From Thalassomonas sp. M1454 (GTDB lineage Bacteria > Pseudomonadota > Gammaproteobacteria > Enterobacterales > Alteromonadaceae), in assembly GCF_007097525.1 (NCBI RefSeq), contig NZ_VKDD01000004.1, forward strand, positions 248,001 through 312,000: DNA of 64,000 nt. Direction: 5' to 3'. The stretch's first letter is position 1, and each line of letters opens with the position of its first letter. The notes below the pieces were generated by a model. It was given only the letters and a program-made list of their open reading frames with translations. It had not been told where the DNA came from and ran no database searches. Shown here piece after piece: positions 19,779 through 28,768 of the stretch. Both the position numbers and the translations under genes were made by a program.

Positions 19779-20504
19779 CTAGCCTTTAATCTCAGCATTG
19801 TGATAGATGTTTTGTACATCATCACTGTCATTTAACATGCCCATGAACTTTTCAAACGCGGCGATATCATCTTCGTCTGAAATTTCTTTATAATCCTGAG
19901 GGATCCAAGTGATTTCTTCCATTTCAAAAGTAATGTCAGGCATTTCTTCTGATAAAGCAGTTTTCACTTTAAAGAATTCAGTGTGAGGCGCGTAAACGCT
20001 TACTAAGCCATCTTCACATTCAACGTCGGTAACGTCTACATCTGCCATCATAAGCAATTCTAGAATAGCGTCTTCGTCGTCGCCTTTAAATACGAATAAT
20101 GCTTGGTGATCAAACATAAATGAAGCTGAACCAACGCCACCAATTTTTGAATTGGTTTTAGTAAATGCGTTACGTACATCTTTAATGGTACGGTTGGTGT
20201 TATCTGTTAAACAATCGACAATAACCATACAGCCACCAGGACCAAAACCTTCGTAACGAGCTGGTTCGTAGTTTTCACCACCTGCGCCATTGGCTTTATC
20301 AATCGCGTTATTAATAACATGTGTTGGTACTTGATCTTTTTTAGCTTTTTCAATTAAGCGGCGTAGTGCTAGGTTGCCATCTGGATCTGTACCACCGTTT
20401 TTTGCTACGACGTAAATTTCTTTACCGTATTTTGAATAAACTTTGGTTTTTTGGCCCGCTGTTTTTGCCATGTCGGCTTTACGGTTTTGGTAAGCTCTGC
20501 CCAT
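19779..20504 (-). CDS. yebC: YebC/PmpR-family regulatory protein
   Basis: The 241-residue protein matches the YebC family in length and motifs. Examples are the [20 protein letters not shown] start region, [17 protein letters not shown] and [18 protein letters not shown]. YebC proteins have been described both as transcription factors and as translation factors that relieve stalling at proline stretches. It is a single gene and convergent with the deacetylase. Confidence 0.94.
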   Translation of the reverse strand: MGRAYQNRKADMAKTAGQKTKVYSKYGKEIYVVAKNGGTDPDGNLALRRLIEKAKKDQVPTHVINNAIDKANGAGGENYEPARYEGFGPGGCMVIVDCLTDNTNRTIKDVRNAFTKTNSKIGGVGSASFMFDHQALFVFKGDDEDAILELLMMADVDVTDVECEDGLVSVYAPHTEFFKVKTALSEEMPDITFEMEEITWIPQDYKEISDEDDIAAFEKFMGMLNDSDDVQNIYHNAEIKG

Positions 20505-20668
20505 CTTAATCTGCTCTTCTGTTGCTGCTAATTTAATGTGATGATTTTATCAATAATACAGTCATTATTGCTAGCGCCTTTTGGCCTAGCTCAAATTTTA
20601 TGTAATAGAATCGTTTGATTATACCTAAATGCGGGCATATTAACCATTTTCAATGGCTGATCTAGAGA

Positions 20669-21223
20669 TTAATTACCCAGTTCAATACCTAAACTTGAAA
20701 TTAATTCATAATAGCCAAAAATGACCACAATAAAGAAAACGAACAAGATCATTTCGTGTTTAAAATGATGACTAAGATAAAACTTTCTATCTTTATGATG
20801 AATCACATCCATTAATTCATCGCCAAAACGAATAGATAAAAATGTACCAATACCAGATAAGATAATGACCGCCCAATAAGGGTAAGGAGTGGTTAATATC
20901 GCTTCCATCAAGCGGGTAAGTAGGGTGGTTTGATAAAATTCTCTGAAATAGATAAAGGCGATTATATTGATTAAGATCGCAACCGCCCAAACCACAATTT
21001 CAGATAACACCATGCGTATGCCAAATAATAAGCGCAAGGGGAAATCTAATAAAAAACCAGCATCAGCAACTGGCGTGCATAACACAAAGAAACTCCATGT
21101 AACCAAGGCTGCTATACCGCCGGTTAGTAAATCATACTCAAAGCTTAAGTAGCCAAAATAGCCGACTAATATTAAACAGAGTAAGGCAAACTTAACGAGT
21201 ACTTGGTGTTTAGGGTGTTTCAT
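20669..21223 (-). CDS. Conserved inner-membrane protein of unknown function
   Basis: The 184-residue protein has about four to five hydrophobic helices, separated by charged loops such as DFPLRLLFGIRM and HHKDRKFYLSHHFKHE. It lies 17 bp downstream of the Sco gene on the same strand and so may be the last gene of the cytochrome oxidase assembly cluster. The histidine-rich loop (HHKDRKFYLSHHFKH) could bind metal or heme, but that is a guess. No family is recognised with certainty. Confidence 0.65.
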   Translation of the reverse strand: MKHPKHQVLVKFALLCLILVGYFGYLSFEYDLLTGGIAALVTWSFFVLCTPVADAGFLLDFPLRLLFGIRMVLSEIVVWAVAILINIIAFIYFREFYQTTLLTRLMEAILTTPYPYWAVIILSGIGTFLSIRFGDELMDVIHHKDRKFYLSHHFKHEMILFVFFIVVIFGYYELISSLGIELGN

Positions 21224-21240
21224 CTTTATTTAATACAAGG

Positions 21241-21882
21241 TTAATTTGCTTCGCTGATCTGATAAATTTTGTCAAAATCGCTAAGCATTATCTCTGAATT
21301 TATGGTTGGAATATCTGTTGGTTTAACTTGCGTTGGTTTAAATATCGCATGAATTTGACCATTAGGGTTAGTTAGCACGATTGATGCACTGTGATTAACT
21401 AAGTAGTTTTCTTCGGTGCTGTCTTCAACAATTGCATACATCAATCCAATATTGCGAGCAAATGGGTATAGCACTTCATGACCGCCACGCAGGGCGATGA
21501 ACTCTTCATTAAAGTAACGTATGTAACTGTTTAATTTCTTTTGGCTATCACGTTTAGGATCGGCGGTAACTAGCGCAACCTGTATTTTGTTATCGGTGAT
21601 TTCTTTTAGCTCGGGATAAATATAATTGAGCTCTTGTAATGTCACCGGGCAAATATCTGGGCAGGAAGTATAACCGAAGAAAAACAACGTCCATTTACCG
21701 CGCAATTGTTCATTAGTAAAACTATTACCGTTGTGATCAGTTAATTCAAAGTTCGCTAATGGCCTAGCTTTTTGATAAAGCAAGGCATGCTCAGGTTGCT
21801 GTTTAGCAACTTGTGTTTGATATACAAATACTCCGATGGCAGCAGAGACTAAGGCCAAAATTGCGATAAGAATTTTATTCAT
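21241..21882 (-). CDS. SCO1/SenC family copper chaperone
   Basis: The 213-residue protein has one N-terminal membrane anchor and a thioredoxin-like domain. It carries the copper-binding pair in TSCPDICPVTLQEL and the distal histidine in LVNHSASIVL. Sco proteins deliver copper to, or reduce, the CuA site of cytochrome c oxidase subunit II in the periplasm. The genes for that oxidase lie just upstream on the same strand. Confidence 0.92.
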   Translation of the reverse strand: MNKILIAILALVSAAIGVFVYQTQVAKQQPEHALLYQKARPLANFELTDHNGNSFTNEQLRGKWTLFFFGYTSCPDICPVTLQELNYIYPELKEITDNKIQVALVTADPKRDSQKKLNSYIRYFNEEFIALRGGHEVLYPFARNIGLMYAIVEDSTEENYLVNHSASIVLTNPNGQIHAIFKPTQVKPTDIPTINSEIMLSDFDKIYQISEAN

Positions 21883-21924
21883 CTGAGTTTTTATATCCTA
21901 AATATATTGAAGTCGGGTTCTGAA

Positions 21925-22875
21925 TTAAGCACTTGGCAAAATATAATGATCTGCCAACAATATTACAAACAATGCCATTAAATGCACAATGGAAAAACGA
22001 AATGTTTTCATTGCTGTGTCACTTTCTGCGTTGAATTTTAGTTTCCATGCATAAGCAAAAAACATTAAATTTAATACACAGGCACCGATTAAATATATCC
22101 AACTACTCATGCCGACTAAATATGGCATTAAGCCAACGACAAATAATAAAACGGTATAAAGTAAGATTTGTGTTTTGGTGAAGGTTATTCCGTGGGTAAC
22201 AGGTAGCATCGGGATATTTACTTTGGCGTAATCGTCACGGCGATGAATAGCTAACGCCCAAAAGTGAGGTGGTGTCCACACAAACACTAATAATACTAAC
22301 AATAATGCATGCGGATGTATTTCATTGGTCATTGCCGTCCAACCAAGAAGAGGAGGGATGGCACCAGCTAAACCGCCAATGGTGATATTTTGTGGTGTAG
22401 CGCGTTTTAAATACATGGTGTAAATCACCGAGTAACCTACTAAACCTGAAAATGTTAACCATGCGGTTAAAGGGTTAATTAGGGTATAGAGAATAACAAA
22501 GCCGGTTATTGATAAAACGGTGGCAAAGGCAATCGCACGAGAATTACTTATGCGACCATTTGGCAGTGGGCGGTTATGAGTTCTTGCCATAATGGCATCG
22601 ATACGTTGATCAACGATATGGTTAATTGCCGCTGAAGCGGATGATAATAAACCAATACCTAACATAGCTGGTATTAATACCTGCCAAGGAATAGCGCCTG
22701 GTACCGACAAGCTCATACCCACTAATGCTGTTAATACGAGTAATGCGACTACTTTAGGCTTGGTTATTTCGTAATACTCTCGCCATGATACTGGACTAGT
22801 ATCAACACTTGTTTCTTTATTTGCTTTTTCAAGCTCAACGGCTTCAATGTCTGTTATTACTTTACTCATATTCAA
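21925..22875 (-). CDS. cyoE: Protoheme IX farnesyltransferase (heme O synthase)
   Basis: The 316-residue protein has about nine membrane helices. It carries the prenyltransferase motif [19 protein letters not shown] and a second polar motif around [14 protein letters not shown]. It converts heme B to heme O, which the adjacent CtaA oxidises to heme A. Its start is two bases after the ctaA stop, so the two genes are coupled. It is sometimes named ctaB in this context. Confidence 0.94.
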   Translation of the reverse strand: MNMSKVITDIEAVELEKANKETSVDTSPVSWREYYEITKPKVVALLVLTALVGMSLSVPGAIPWQVLIPAMLGIGLLSSASAAINHIVDQRIDAIMARTHNRPLPNGRISNSRAIAFATVLSITGFVILYTLINPLTAWLTFSGLVGYSVIYTMYLKRATPQNITIGGLAGAIPPLLGWTAMTNEIHPHALLLVLLVFVWTPPHFWALAIHRRDDYAKVNIPMLPVTHGITFTKTQILLYTVLLFVVGLMPYLVGMSSWIYLIGACVLNLMFFAYAWKLKFNAESDTAMKTFRFSIVHLMALFVILLADHYILPSA

Positions 22876-22877
22876 CC

Positions 22878-23900
22878 CTATATTTTTCGTTTTAAGCTAT
22901 AGGTTAAGGTGATTAAACTTAACATTAAAATAACGGCTACAACGTTGTGACTAACCGCAACTGCTAAAGGTAAACTAAATACGATATTGCTTACGCCAAG
23001 TGCAACCTGGCAAGTTAAAAGTAAGCCAATAATAACCGCATTGGTTTTAAAGAAACTTGATTGTGCTTTGCTAAAAATCGAGAAAGCCAGCCAAGCTAAA
23101 TATACGCTAGTTATTATTGCGCCTATGCGATGTACGGCATGTATGGTAATTCGCTCAGCATGGTTTAAATAACCAAACTCATAGGTATCACGCTCAGGAG
23201 GTATTAAATCGAATGAATTGGCAAACGTTAACTGCTCTAACCATCCGTCTTGGCAAATAGGTAATTGCGTACAAACTAATGCGGCATAATTTGATGAAGT
23301 CCAGCCACCAAGAGCAATTTGGAAGCCGAGTATTATTATGCCGATAATGGCAAATGTTTGGTATTTTTGTAGTGAATAATCGCCTCCTGGGATGCGATAA
23401 GGTTTGAGCCGTAAGTACAGTAAATACAATAAACAAAGGGTAATAAAACCGCCTAACAAATGTCCCATAACTACAATGGGCATCAGCTTCATAGTTACGG
23501 TCCATTTCCCTAAGGCCGCTTGAAATATGACTGTACCTAACAACAACATAGGTAAGAACAGCGGCGTACCATGCTGGCGATTTTTAAATGAAATAATAAA
23601 TATTAAACCAATTACTAAACCAAGAGTGCCGGCAAAATAGCGATGTATCATCTCATTCCAAGCTTTTTCTGGCTCTACAGGTCTTTCGGGAAATGCTTGT
23701 TCGGCAATGGCAATTTTTTCAGAGGTCTCAGGCACATCAAGAAAACCGTAGCAGCCTGGCCAATCAGGACAGCCCAAACCTGCGTGAGTTAAGCGCGTAT
23801 ATGCACCTAAGGTGATAACGACTAGAGCGAGTAATATGGCCACAAAGACTATTTTACGAGTACTTACCGCAGCTTTTTTATCTTCAATATAATTATGCAT
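22878..23900 (-). CDS. ctaA: Heme A synthase (COX15/CtaA family)
   Basis: The 340-residue protein has eight membrane helices. It has conserved heme-ligand histidines in [39 protein letters not shown] and IHAVHRIGA. It oxidises heme O to heme A for the neighbouring aa3-type oxidase. A cysteine pair ([11 protein letters not shown]) in a periplasmic loop matches the family. The gene overlaps or abuts its neighbours on both sides. Confidence 0.94.
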   Translation of the reverse strand: MHNYIEDKKAAVSTRKIVFVAILLALVVITLGAYTRLTHAGLGCPDWPGCYGFLDVPETSEKIAIAEQAFPERPVEPEKAWNEMIHRYFAGTLGLVIGLIFIISFKNRQHGTPLFLPMLLLGTVIFQAALGKWTVTMKLMPIVVMGHLLGGFITLCLLYLLYLRLKPYRIPGGDYSLQKYQTFAIIGIIILGFQIALGGWTSSNYAALVCTQLPICQDGWLEQLTFANSFDLIPPERDTYEFGYLNHAERITIHAVHRIGAIITSVYLAWLAFSIFSKAQSSFFKTNAVIIGLLLTCQVALGVSNIVFSLPLAVAVSHNVVAVILMLSLITLTYSLKRKI

Positions 23901-24457
23901 TAGCCAATCCTCGAATACTTTAATACTTTCTTTAAGTCTGCAAGCATGGCTTTACCAAATTCAGGAATAGCGGCTTCTGTTGTTGGCTCTGGATAGCTTA
24001 AAACAATATTGCCAAGCGGGTCGGCAACATAAATAAATTTAGTCGATAAGGTTTTGCTAGTATCAGCTGGGGTGCTTATAATTTTCCAATGTTGCTGATT
24101 CACTAACTTTAATTGTTCAGCATTAAAAGGTGAGTTGCTGATTGCAATTGGCGTTACTCTTGGCGTTTCACGTCCGAGTGCTAAATAGCTATTTTCAATT
24201 CCCTTAAGGGTAAGTAAACATTGCTGCTGGCAGTCATCAGGTAAATTATAAATGACCAGCCATTGTTTGTTTGCGAGTGGGTCGATACCAACTTCATTCA
24301 AAGTTAACGGGTTTTCAATTAGGTCACCCTGGTTAGTAACACCATAATTAAACCATTGATTATCTAAAGCGAGCTTTGCTAATAAGATCGGAAGAATGAA
24401 TGCTAACAGCACTAATACTAGAGTTTTCCTCGATTGCTGTTGTTGTTTACTACTCAT
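23900..24457 (-). CDS. Membrane-anchored protein of the cytochrome oxidase cluster
   Basis: This 185-residue protein has one N-terminal membrane helix (LVLVLLAFILPILLAKLAL) followed by a soluble domain with CQQQCLLTLKGIE. The cysteine pair and the WLVIYNLPDDC context suggest a thioredoxin-like or Sco-like fold without the usual CxxxCP. It lies between SURF1 and ctaA, and its stop overlaps the ctaA start by one base. A role in oxidase assembly is inferred only from position. Similar unnamed genes occupy this slot in related marine bacteria. Confidence 0.7.
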   Translation of the reverse strand: MSSKQQQQSRKTLVLVLLAFILPILLAKLALDNQWFNYGVTNQGDLIENPLTLNEVGIDPLANKQWLVIYNLPDDCQQQCLLTLKGIENSYLALGRETPRVTPIAISNSPFNAEQLKLVNQQHWKIISTPADTSKTLSTKFIYVADPLGNIVLSYPEPTTEAAIPEFGKAMLADLKKVLKYSRIG

Positions 24458-24539
24458 GAATTTACCTTTTTATTGTTTTTATTCTAAACGTTAATCTTGA
24501 ATTTATTTTCGGTGTTTTCTTGTGTTTAAACTTTTTGCT

Positions 24540-25304
24540 TTAATCTTTTACTCTGTTTTTAAAACCAGCCCAAATCATTAAACTGAGCCAAGCCGCTGCT
24601 AATGAAAACCATTGCACTGCGTAACCTTGGTGTTTTTCTGGCGGCATCACGACCGGTTGCCAGTTTTTTTCATAACCTATGTCTTCTTTTTTATCTAAGA
24701 ACACAACAAAGGGCAAGAGTTGTTTGTTAATTAATTGTGAAATCTGTGCGATGTCAATTTGCTGAATTCGAACTGGCCATTGCTCTGTTGTAAGTTTTTG
24801 CTCAGTTAGTACTATGCCTTGCTCAATAATACGTACATTACCTTGCAGTGATTGTATGCCGGTAAAGTCTTTTAAATCAGGGAGTTCACTACGGTTAATC
24901 GAGCCTTGTACCCAACCTAAATTAACTAACACTGACTTGTTCGATTGCGTGTCATTAAATATTTGCACAACCCGATAACCTAAACGACCATTATTGGTTT
25001 GGTTGTCGAGTAAGAACTTTTGTTGGTTATTAAATTCACCGCTAATACGTACTGGTAAATCATTTATTTCAGGATCTGTAGTGCTGTTAGAATTTAAAGA
25101 AAGCAGGGTAGTTAAGTCTATCGCTTTAGTGCTAACTAAGTTTTGAATATGATCTAAACGTAGTTGTTTTTCATTAGCTCGACTTGCTTGCCATAATCCA
25201 AGCTTGATTAATATTGAAAATACAAGCAAGGTAAAGATAACCCATGGCCAATGCCAGGATTTTAAAATGGTGAGCAGTAGATGTTCAGATTTTAATTCTT
25301 TCAT
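24540..25304 (-). CDS. SURF1-family cytochrome oxidase assembly protein
   Basis: The 254-residue protein has a membrane helix at each end, the SURF1 topology. It has the family motif LGLWQASRANEKQ just after the first helix and the conserved NGRLGYRVVQIF and VLVNLGWVQGS segments. SURF1 helps insert heme A into subunit I of the oxidase. It is divergent from the DUF2909-like gene, with only 67 bp between the two starts. Confidence 0.9.
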   Translation of the reverse strand: MKELKSEHLLLTILKSWHWPWVIFTLLVFSILIKLGLWQASRANEKQLRLDHIQNLVSTKAIDLTTLLSLNSNSTTDPEINDLPVRISGEFNNQQKFLLDNQTNNGRLGYRVVQIFNDTQSNKSVLVNLGWVQGSINRSELPDLKDFTGIQSLQGNVRIIEQGIVLTEQKLTTEQWPVRIQQIDIAQISQLINKQLLPFVVFLDKKEDIGYEKNWQPVVMPPEKHQGYAVQWFSLAAAWLSLMIWAGFKNRVKD

Positions 25305-25371
25305 TACTAAAACTTGTTATAACTACAAAAGCAGACGAATATGCTTTTAATAAACAACTTTGGGAGTTCGA

Positions 25372-25584
25372 GTGGAACTTTATAAAATTGCGATTTTGAT
25401 TGCGCTTGTGTTTATGATATTTAACTTATTTAAAGCGATGTTTATCATGAACAAAAATGATCCTGATGCGCCTAGAATGTCTAAATATATTGGTCGGCGT
25501 GTATTGCTATCAGGGCTTATTGTACTGATTTTACTTATTGGTATAGTCACCGGGTTTATTACCCCAAACCCAAGACCTTACTAA
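25372..25584 (+). CDS. DUF2909-like two-helix membrane protein
   Basis: The 70-residue product has two membrane helices separated by a short polar loop (NKNDPDAPRMSKYIGRR). This matches small DUF2909-type proteins commonly found in cytochrome oxidase clusters. The GTG at 25372 is chosen because GGGAG lies seven bases upstream. An in-frame TTG at 25360 overlaps that site. It is the only plus-strand gene in the oxidase block. Confidence 0.75.
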   Translation: MELYKIAILIALVFMIFNLFKAMFIMNKNDPDAPRMSKYIGRRVLLSGLIVLILLIGIVTGFITPNPRPY

Positions 25585-25630
25585 CGATGTATGTTTTTTA
25601 AATTAAGCAATCACTCAGTTGAAAAATTAA

Positions 25631-25662
25631 ACGGTGCTAGCAAAGCTAAGCACCGTTTTTTA
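25631..25662. terminator. Terminator between the DUF2909-like gene and oxidase subunit III
   Basis: ACGGTGCT and AGCACCGT pair around a 10-base loop and are followed by a T run on the plus strand. Confidence 0.85.
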
Positions 25663-25665
25663 TTG

Positions 25666-26553
25666 CTATAAAATATAGACAAAGATAAACAGCAGTACCC
25701 ATACCACATCAACAAAATGCCAATACCAACTAGCGGCTTGGAAAGCGAAATGGTTATCTGGGGTAAAGTGGCCTTTTAATACTCTAAAAAACATCACGAT
25801 AAGCATTATGGTACCTAACGTTACATGCATGCCGTGAAAGCCGGTTAGCATAAAGAAGGTATTACCGTATATACCACTAGCTAGGGTTAACCCCATTGAT
25901 GAGTATGCATAAATATACTCCTCTACTTGCAGAGCTAAGAAGGCTAAACCTAATAATATGGTGATACCTAACCAAACTTTTAATGCGCCGCGTTTATTTT
26001 GCTCTAAGGCAACATGGGCAAAGTGAGCCGTTACCGATGAAGTCATAAGTAAAATGGTGTTATATAAAGGTAATCCACCCCAACCCATAGCTTCAGTAGT
26101 TGTGCCATCTGGTGTTTTTGTTAATGGCCATGCCGCTTGAAACTCAGGCCATAATACTTGGAAGGTTTCTAGGTTATTACCAGCACCACCTAGCCATGGT
26201 ACCGCAAATACACGAGCGTAGAGTAATGCGCCGAAGAAGGCGGCAAAAAACATTACCTCTGAAAAGATAAACCAACTCATACCTTGGCGGAATGAATTAT
26301 CCATTTGCGCGCTGTATTTACCTTCCATCGATTCGTTGATTACATTAGAAAACCAACCAACTATCATGTAAATAATTAAGGCAATGCCCGCGAGTAAAAC
26401 CCAGCCACCGATGCCTTCACCTGTTTTGATGTTAGCGACATAACTACCAGCGCCAATTGCGATTAAAAATAATGCTACCGCACCAACAATAGGCCAGTGG
26501 CTTGCGTCTGGAACGTAATAACTTTCGTATTCTTTTTCTGTTTTTGTTGTCAT
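25666..26553 (-). CDS. Cytochrome c oxidase subunit III
   Basis: The 295-residue protein has seven membrane helices and subunit III motifs. These include SEVMFFAAFFGALLYAR, TSSVTAHFAHVALEQN, GFHGMHVTLG and the terminal SWYWHFVDVVWVLLFIFVY. It is part of the aa3-type terminal oxidase of the inner membrane. It follows ctaG by 17 bp in the same operon. Confidence 0.95.
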   Translation of the reverse strand: MTTKTEKEYESYYVPDASHWPIVGAVALFLIAIGAGSYVANIKTGEGIGGWVLLAGIALIIYMIVGWFSNVINESMEGKYSAQMDNSFRQGMSWFIFSEVMFFAAFFGALLYARVFAVPWLGGAGNNLETFQVLWPEFQAAWPLTKTPDGTTTEAMGWGGLPLYNTILLMTSSVTAHFAHVALEQNKRGALKVWLGITILLGLAFLALQVEEYIYAYSSMGLTLASGIYGNTFFMLTGFHGMHVTLGTIMLIVMFFRVLKGHFTPDNHFAFQAASWYWHFVDVVWVLLFIFVYIL

Positions 26554-26570
26554 TGTTTTTCCCCTACGCC

Positions 26571-27152
26571 TTAGTCTGATTCTTGACTAGATGGTGTGCT
26601 AGCAGTTATGTCGTATAACGTATAAGACAGTGTGATTTCAGTAAATTCTTCTGGTAAGTCTGGGTCCACGTAAAACTGCAGTGGTAACCAAGCTCCTTCG
26701 CTCGCTTGTAGTGGTTGCTGATTAAAGCAAAAACACTCTATTTTTTGAAAATAGTTAGCGGCTAAGCCAGGAGAAACTGAAGGAACTGCTTGCGCAACAC
26801 CGTGTAGTCCGGTTTCATTCTTAGCGTAAAATTTTACAAATTTCATTTCCCCAGGGTGTACTTCAATTGAATTCATTTCAGGCTTGAATTGCCAAGCTGC
26901 GCCTTGCGCAGTTCGGCTAATAAATTGCACCTTAATGGTTCTGGAAGTATCAATGCCATCAGCATTGTAAGTGGCGGCAGTGTCAGCTGTTTTGCCATTT
27001 AACCCGGTAATATCACAAAATACATCGTACAAAGGCACTAAAGCGAAGCCGAAAGCGAACATCGCAAAAACAGTCAAGACTAGTTTAGTCACGCCTTTTT
27101 TTACTTGCTTATCCAGGTTTTCATCTGTCGGCTGTACTTTATCTTTATCCAT
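26571..27152 (-). CDS. ctaG: Cytochrome c oxidase assembly protein CtaG (Cox11)
   Basis: The 193-residue protein has one N-terminal membrane helix and a periplasmic beta domain. It carries the copper-binding signature KIECFCFNQQPL and the preceding FYAKNETGLHGVAQAVPSVSPG. Cox11 delivers copper to the CuB centre of subunit I. It lies 14 bp after ctaD, as usual. Confidence 0.94.
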   Translation of the reverse strand: MDKDKVQPTDENLDKQVKKGVTKLVLTVFAMFAFGFALVPLYDVFCDITGLNGKTADTAATYNADGIDTSRTIKVQFISRTAQGAAWQFKPEMNSIEVHPGEMKFVKFYAKNETGLHGVAQAVPSVSPGLAANYFQKIECFCFNQQPLQASEGAWLPLQFYVDPDLPEEFTEITLSYTLYDITASTPSSQESD

Positions 27153-27166
27153 GTAAAGTGTGTCTC

Positions 27167-28756
27167 TTATTTAATTTCTGGTGGTGTAGAGAACGTATGG
27201 TAAGGTGCTGGCGAATCAACTTCCCACTCTAAACCTTCAGCACCATCCCAAGGTTTGGCAGGCGCTTTTTCACCGCCGCGTATACATTTGATCACTAACA
27301 CTAAGAAGATCAATTGTGATAAACCAAAGGCGAAACCACCAATACTTACCCACTTGTTAAAGTCAGCAAACTGTAGGGCATAATCTGGAATACGGCGAGG
27401 CATACCAGCAAGACCTAAGAAATGCATTGGGAAGAACAATAGGTTTACTGAAATTAGTGAACACCAGAAATGGAATCGACCTAATTTCTCGCTGTACATA
27501 TGACCGGTCCATTTTGGTAACCAGTAATAAGCCGCAGCGTAAATAGAGAATAACGAGCCGGTAACCAGTACATAATGGAAATGCGCGACCACGAAATAGG
27601 TATCATGGTATTGGAAATCCACAGGAGTCATGGCTAGCATTAAGCCCGAGAATCCGCCAATGGTGAATAAAATCACAAAGGCCAATGAGAACAACATGGG
27701 CGTTTCAAAGGTCATAGAGCCTTTCCACATTGTTGCTACCCAGTTAAATACTTTTACCCCGGTCGGCACCGCAATTAACATGGTGCAGTACATGAAGAAC
27801 AGTTCACCAGCTAATGGCATACCTGTAGTAAACATGTGATGCGCCCAAACAATAAATGACAAGAACGCAATTGATGATGTTGCATAAACCATCGAGCTGT
27901 AACCAAACAGTTTCTTGCGAGCAAACGCAGGAATTATGGTGGAAACAATACCAAAGGCTGGCAAAATCATAATGTAAACTTCAGGGTGACCAAAGAACCA
28001 GAATATATGCTGGAACATTACCGGGTCACCACCACCGGCGGCGTTGAAGAAATCGGTACCAAAGTACGTATCGGTTAATACCATAGTCACAGTACCGGCT
28101 AAAACAGGCATTACCGCTATCAATAAGTATGCAGTGATAAAGAATGTCCATACAAATAATGGCATCTTCATGTAGGTCATACCTGGCGCACGTAAATTCA
28201 TGATCGTTACCACGATATTAATAGCACCCATAATTGATGAGATACCCATAATATGCACGGCGAATACGAAAAATGCTGTACTACCATTTGAATAGGTTGT
28301 TGAAAGAGGGGCGTAGAATGTCCAACCAAAGTTTGGACCGCCGCCTTCCATAAACAACGACGATAATAAAATACCGAAGGCAAATGGTAAGATCCAGAAT
28401 GACCAGTTATTTAAACGTGGTAGCGCCATATCTGGAGCGCCGATCATCATAGGTAGCATCCAGTTAGCTAAGCCGGTAAAGGCTGGCATTATGGCACCAA
28501 ATACCATGATCAAACCATGAACAGTAGTCATTTGGTTAAAGAAGTCTGGTTCGATAATTTGCAAGCCAGGTTGGAATAACTCGGCACGAATTACCATAGC
28601 CATTGCGCCGCCAGTAAGCAGCATAATGAATGAGAACCACAGATAAAGGGTACCAATATCTTTATGGTTAGTTGTATATAACCAACGTTTGAGGCCGGTC
28701 ATTTTATGATCATGATGTTCGTCATGAGCATCGATTGTATCTGTTGCTGTAGTCAT
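27167..28756 (-). CDS. ctaD: Cytochrome c oxidase subunit I
   Basis: This is a full-length heme-copper oxidase subunit I of about 529 residues with twelve helices. The CuB and proton-channel motif is FFGHPEVYIMILPAFG, the next histidine pair is in VWAHHMFTTGM, and the heme-binding segment is YHDTYFVVAHFHYVL. The tyrosine in HPEVY indicates an A-type oxidase. The ATG at 28756 is preferred because GGGGG lies eight bases upstream. An ATG two codons earlier is too close to it. Confidence 0.96.
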   Translation of the reverse strand: MTTATDTIDAHDEHHDHKMTGLKRWLYTTNHKDIGTLYLWFSFIMLLTGGAMAMVIRAELFQPGLQIIEPDFFNQMTTVHGLIMVFGAIMPAFTGLANWMLPMMIGAPDMALPRLNNWSFWILPFAFGILLSSLFMEGGGPNFGWTFYAPLSTTYSNGSTAFFVFAVHIMGISSIMGAINIVVTIMNLRAPGMTYMKMPLFVWTFFITAYLLIAVMPVLAGTVTMVLTDTYFGTDFFNAAGGGDPVMFQHIFWFFGHPEVYIMILPAFGIVSTIIPAFARKKLFGYSSMVYATSSIAFLSFIVWAHHMFTTGMPLAGELFFMYCTMLIAVPTGVKVFNWVATMWKGSMTFETPMLFSLAFVILFTIGGFSGLMLAMTPVDFQYHDTYFVVAHFHYVLVTGSLFSIYAAAYYWLPKWTGHMYSEKLGRFHFWCSLISVNLLFFPMHFLGLAGMPRRIPDYALQFADFNKWVSIGGFAFGLSQLIFLVLVIKCIRGGEKAPAKPWDGAEGLEWEVDSPAPYHTFSTPPEIK

Positions 28757-28768
28757 AATCATTCCCCC

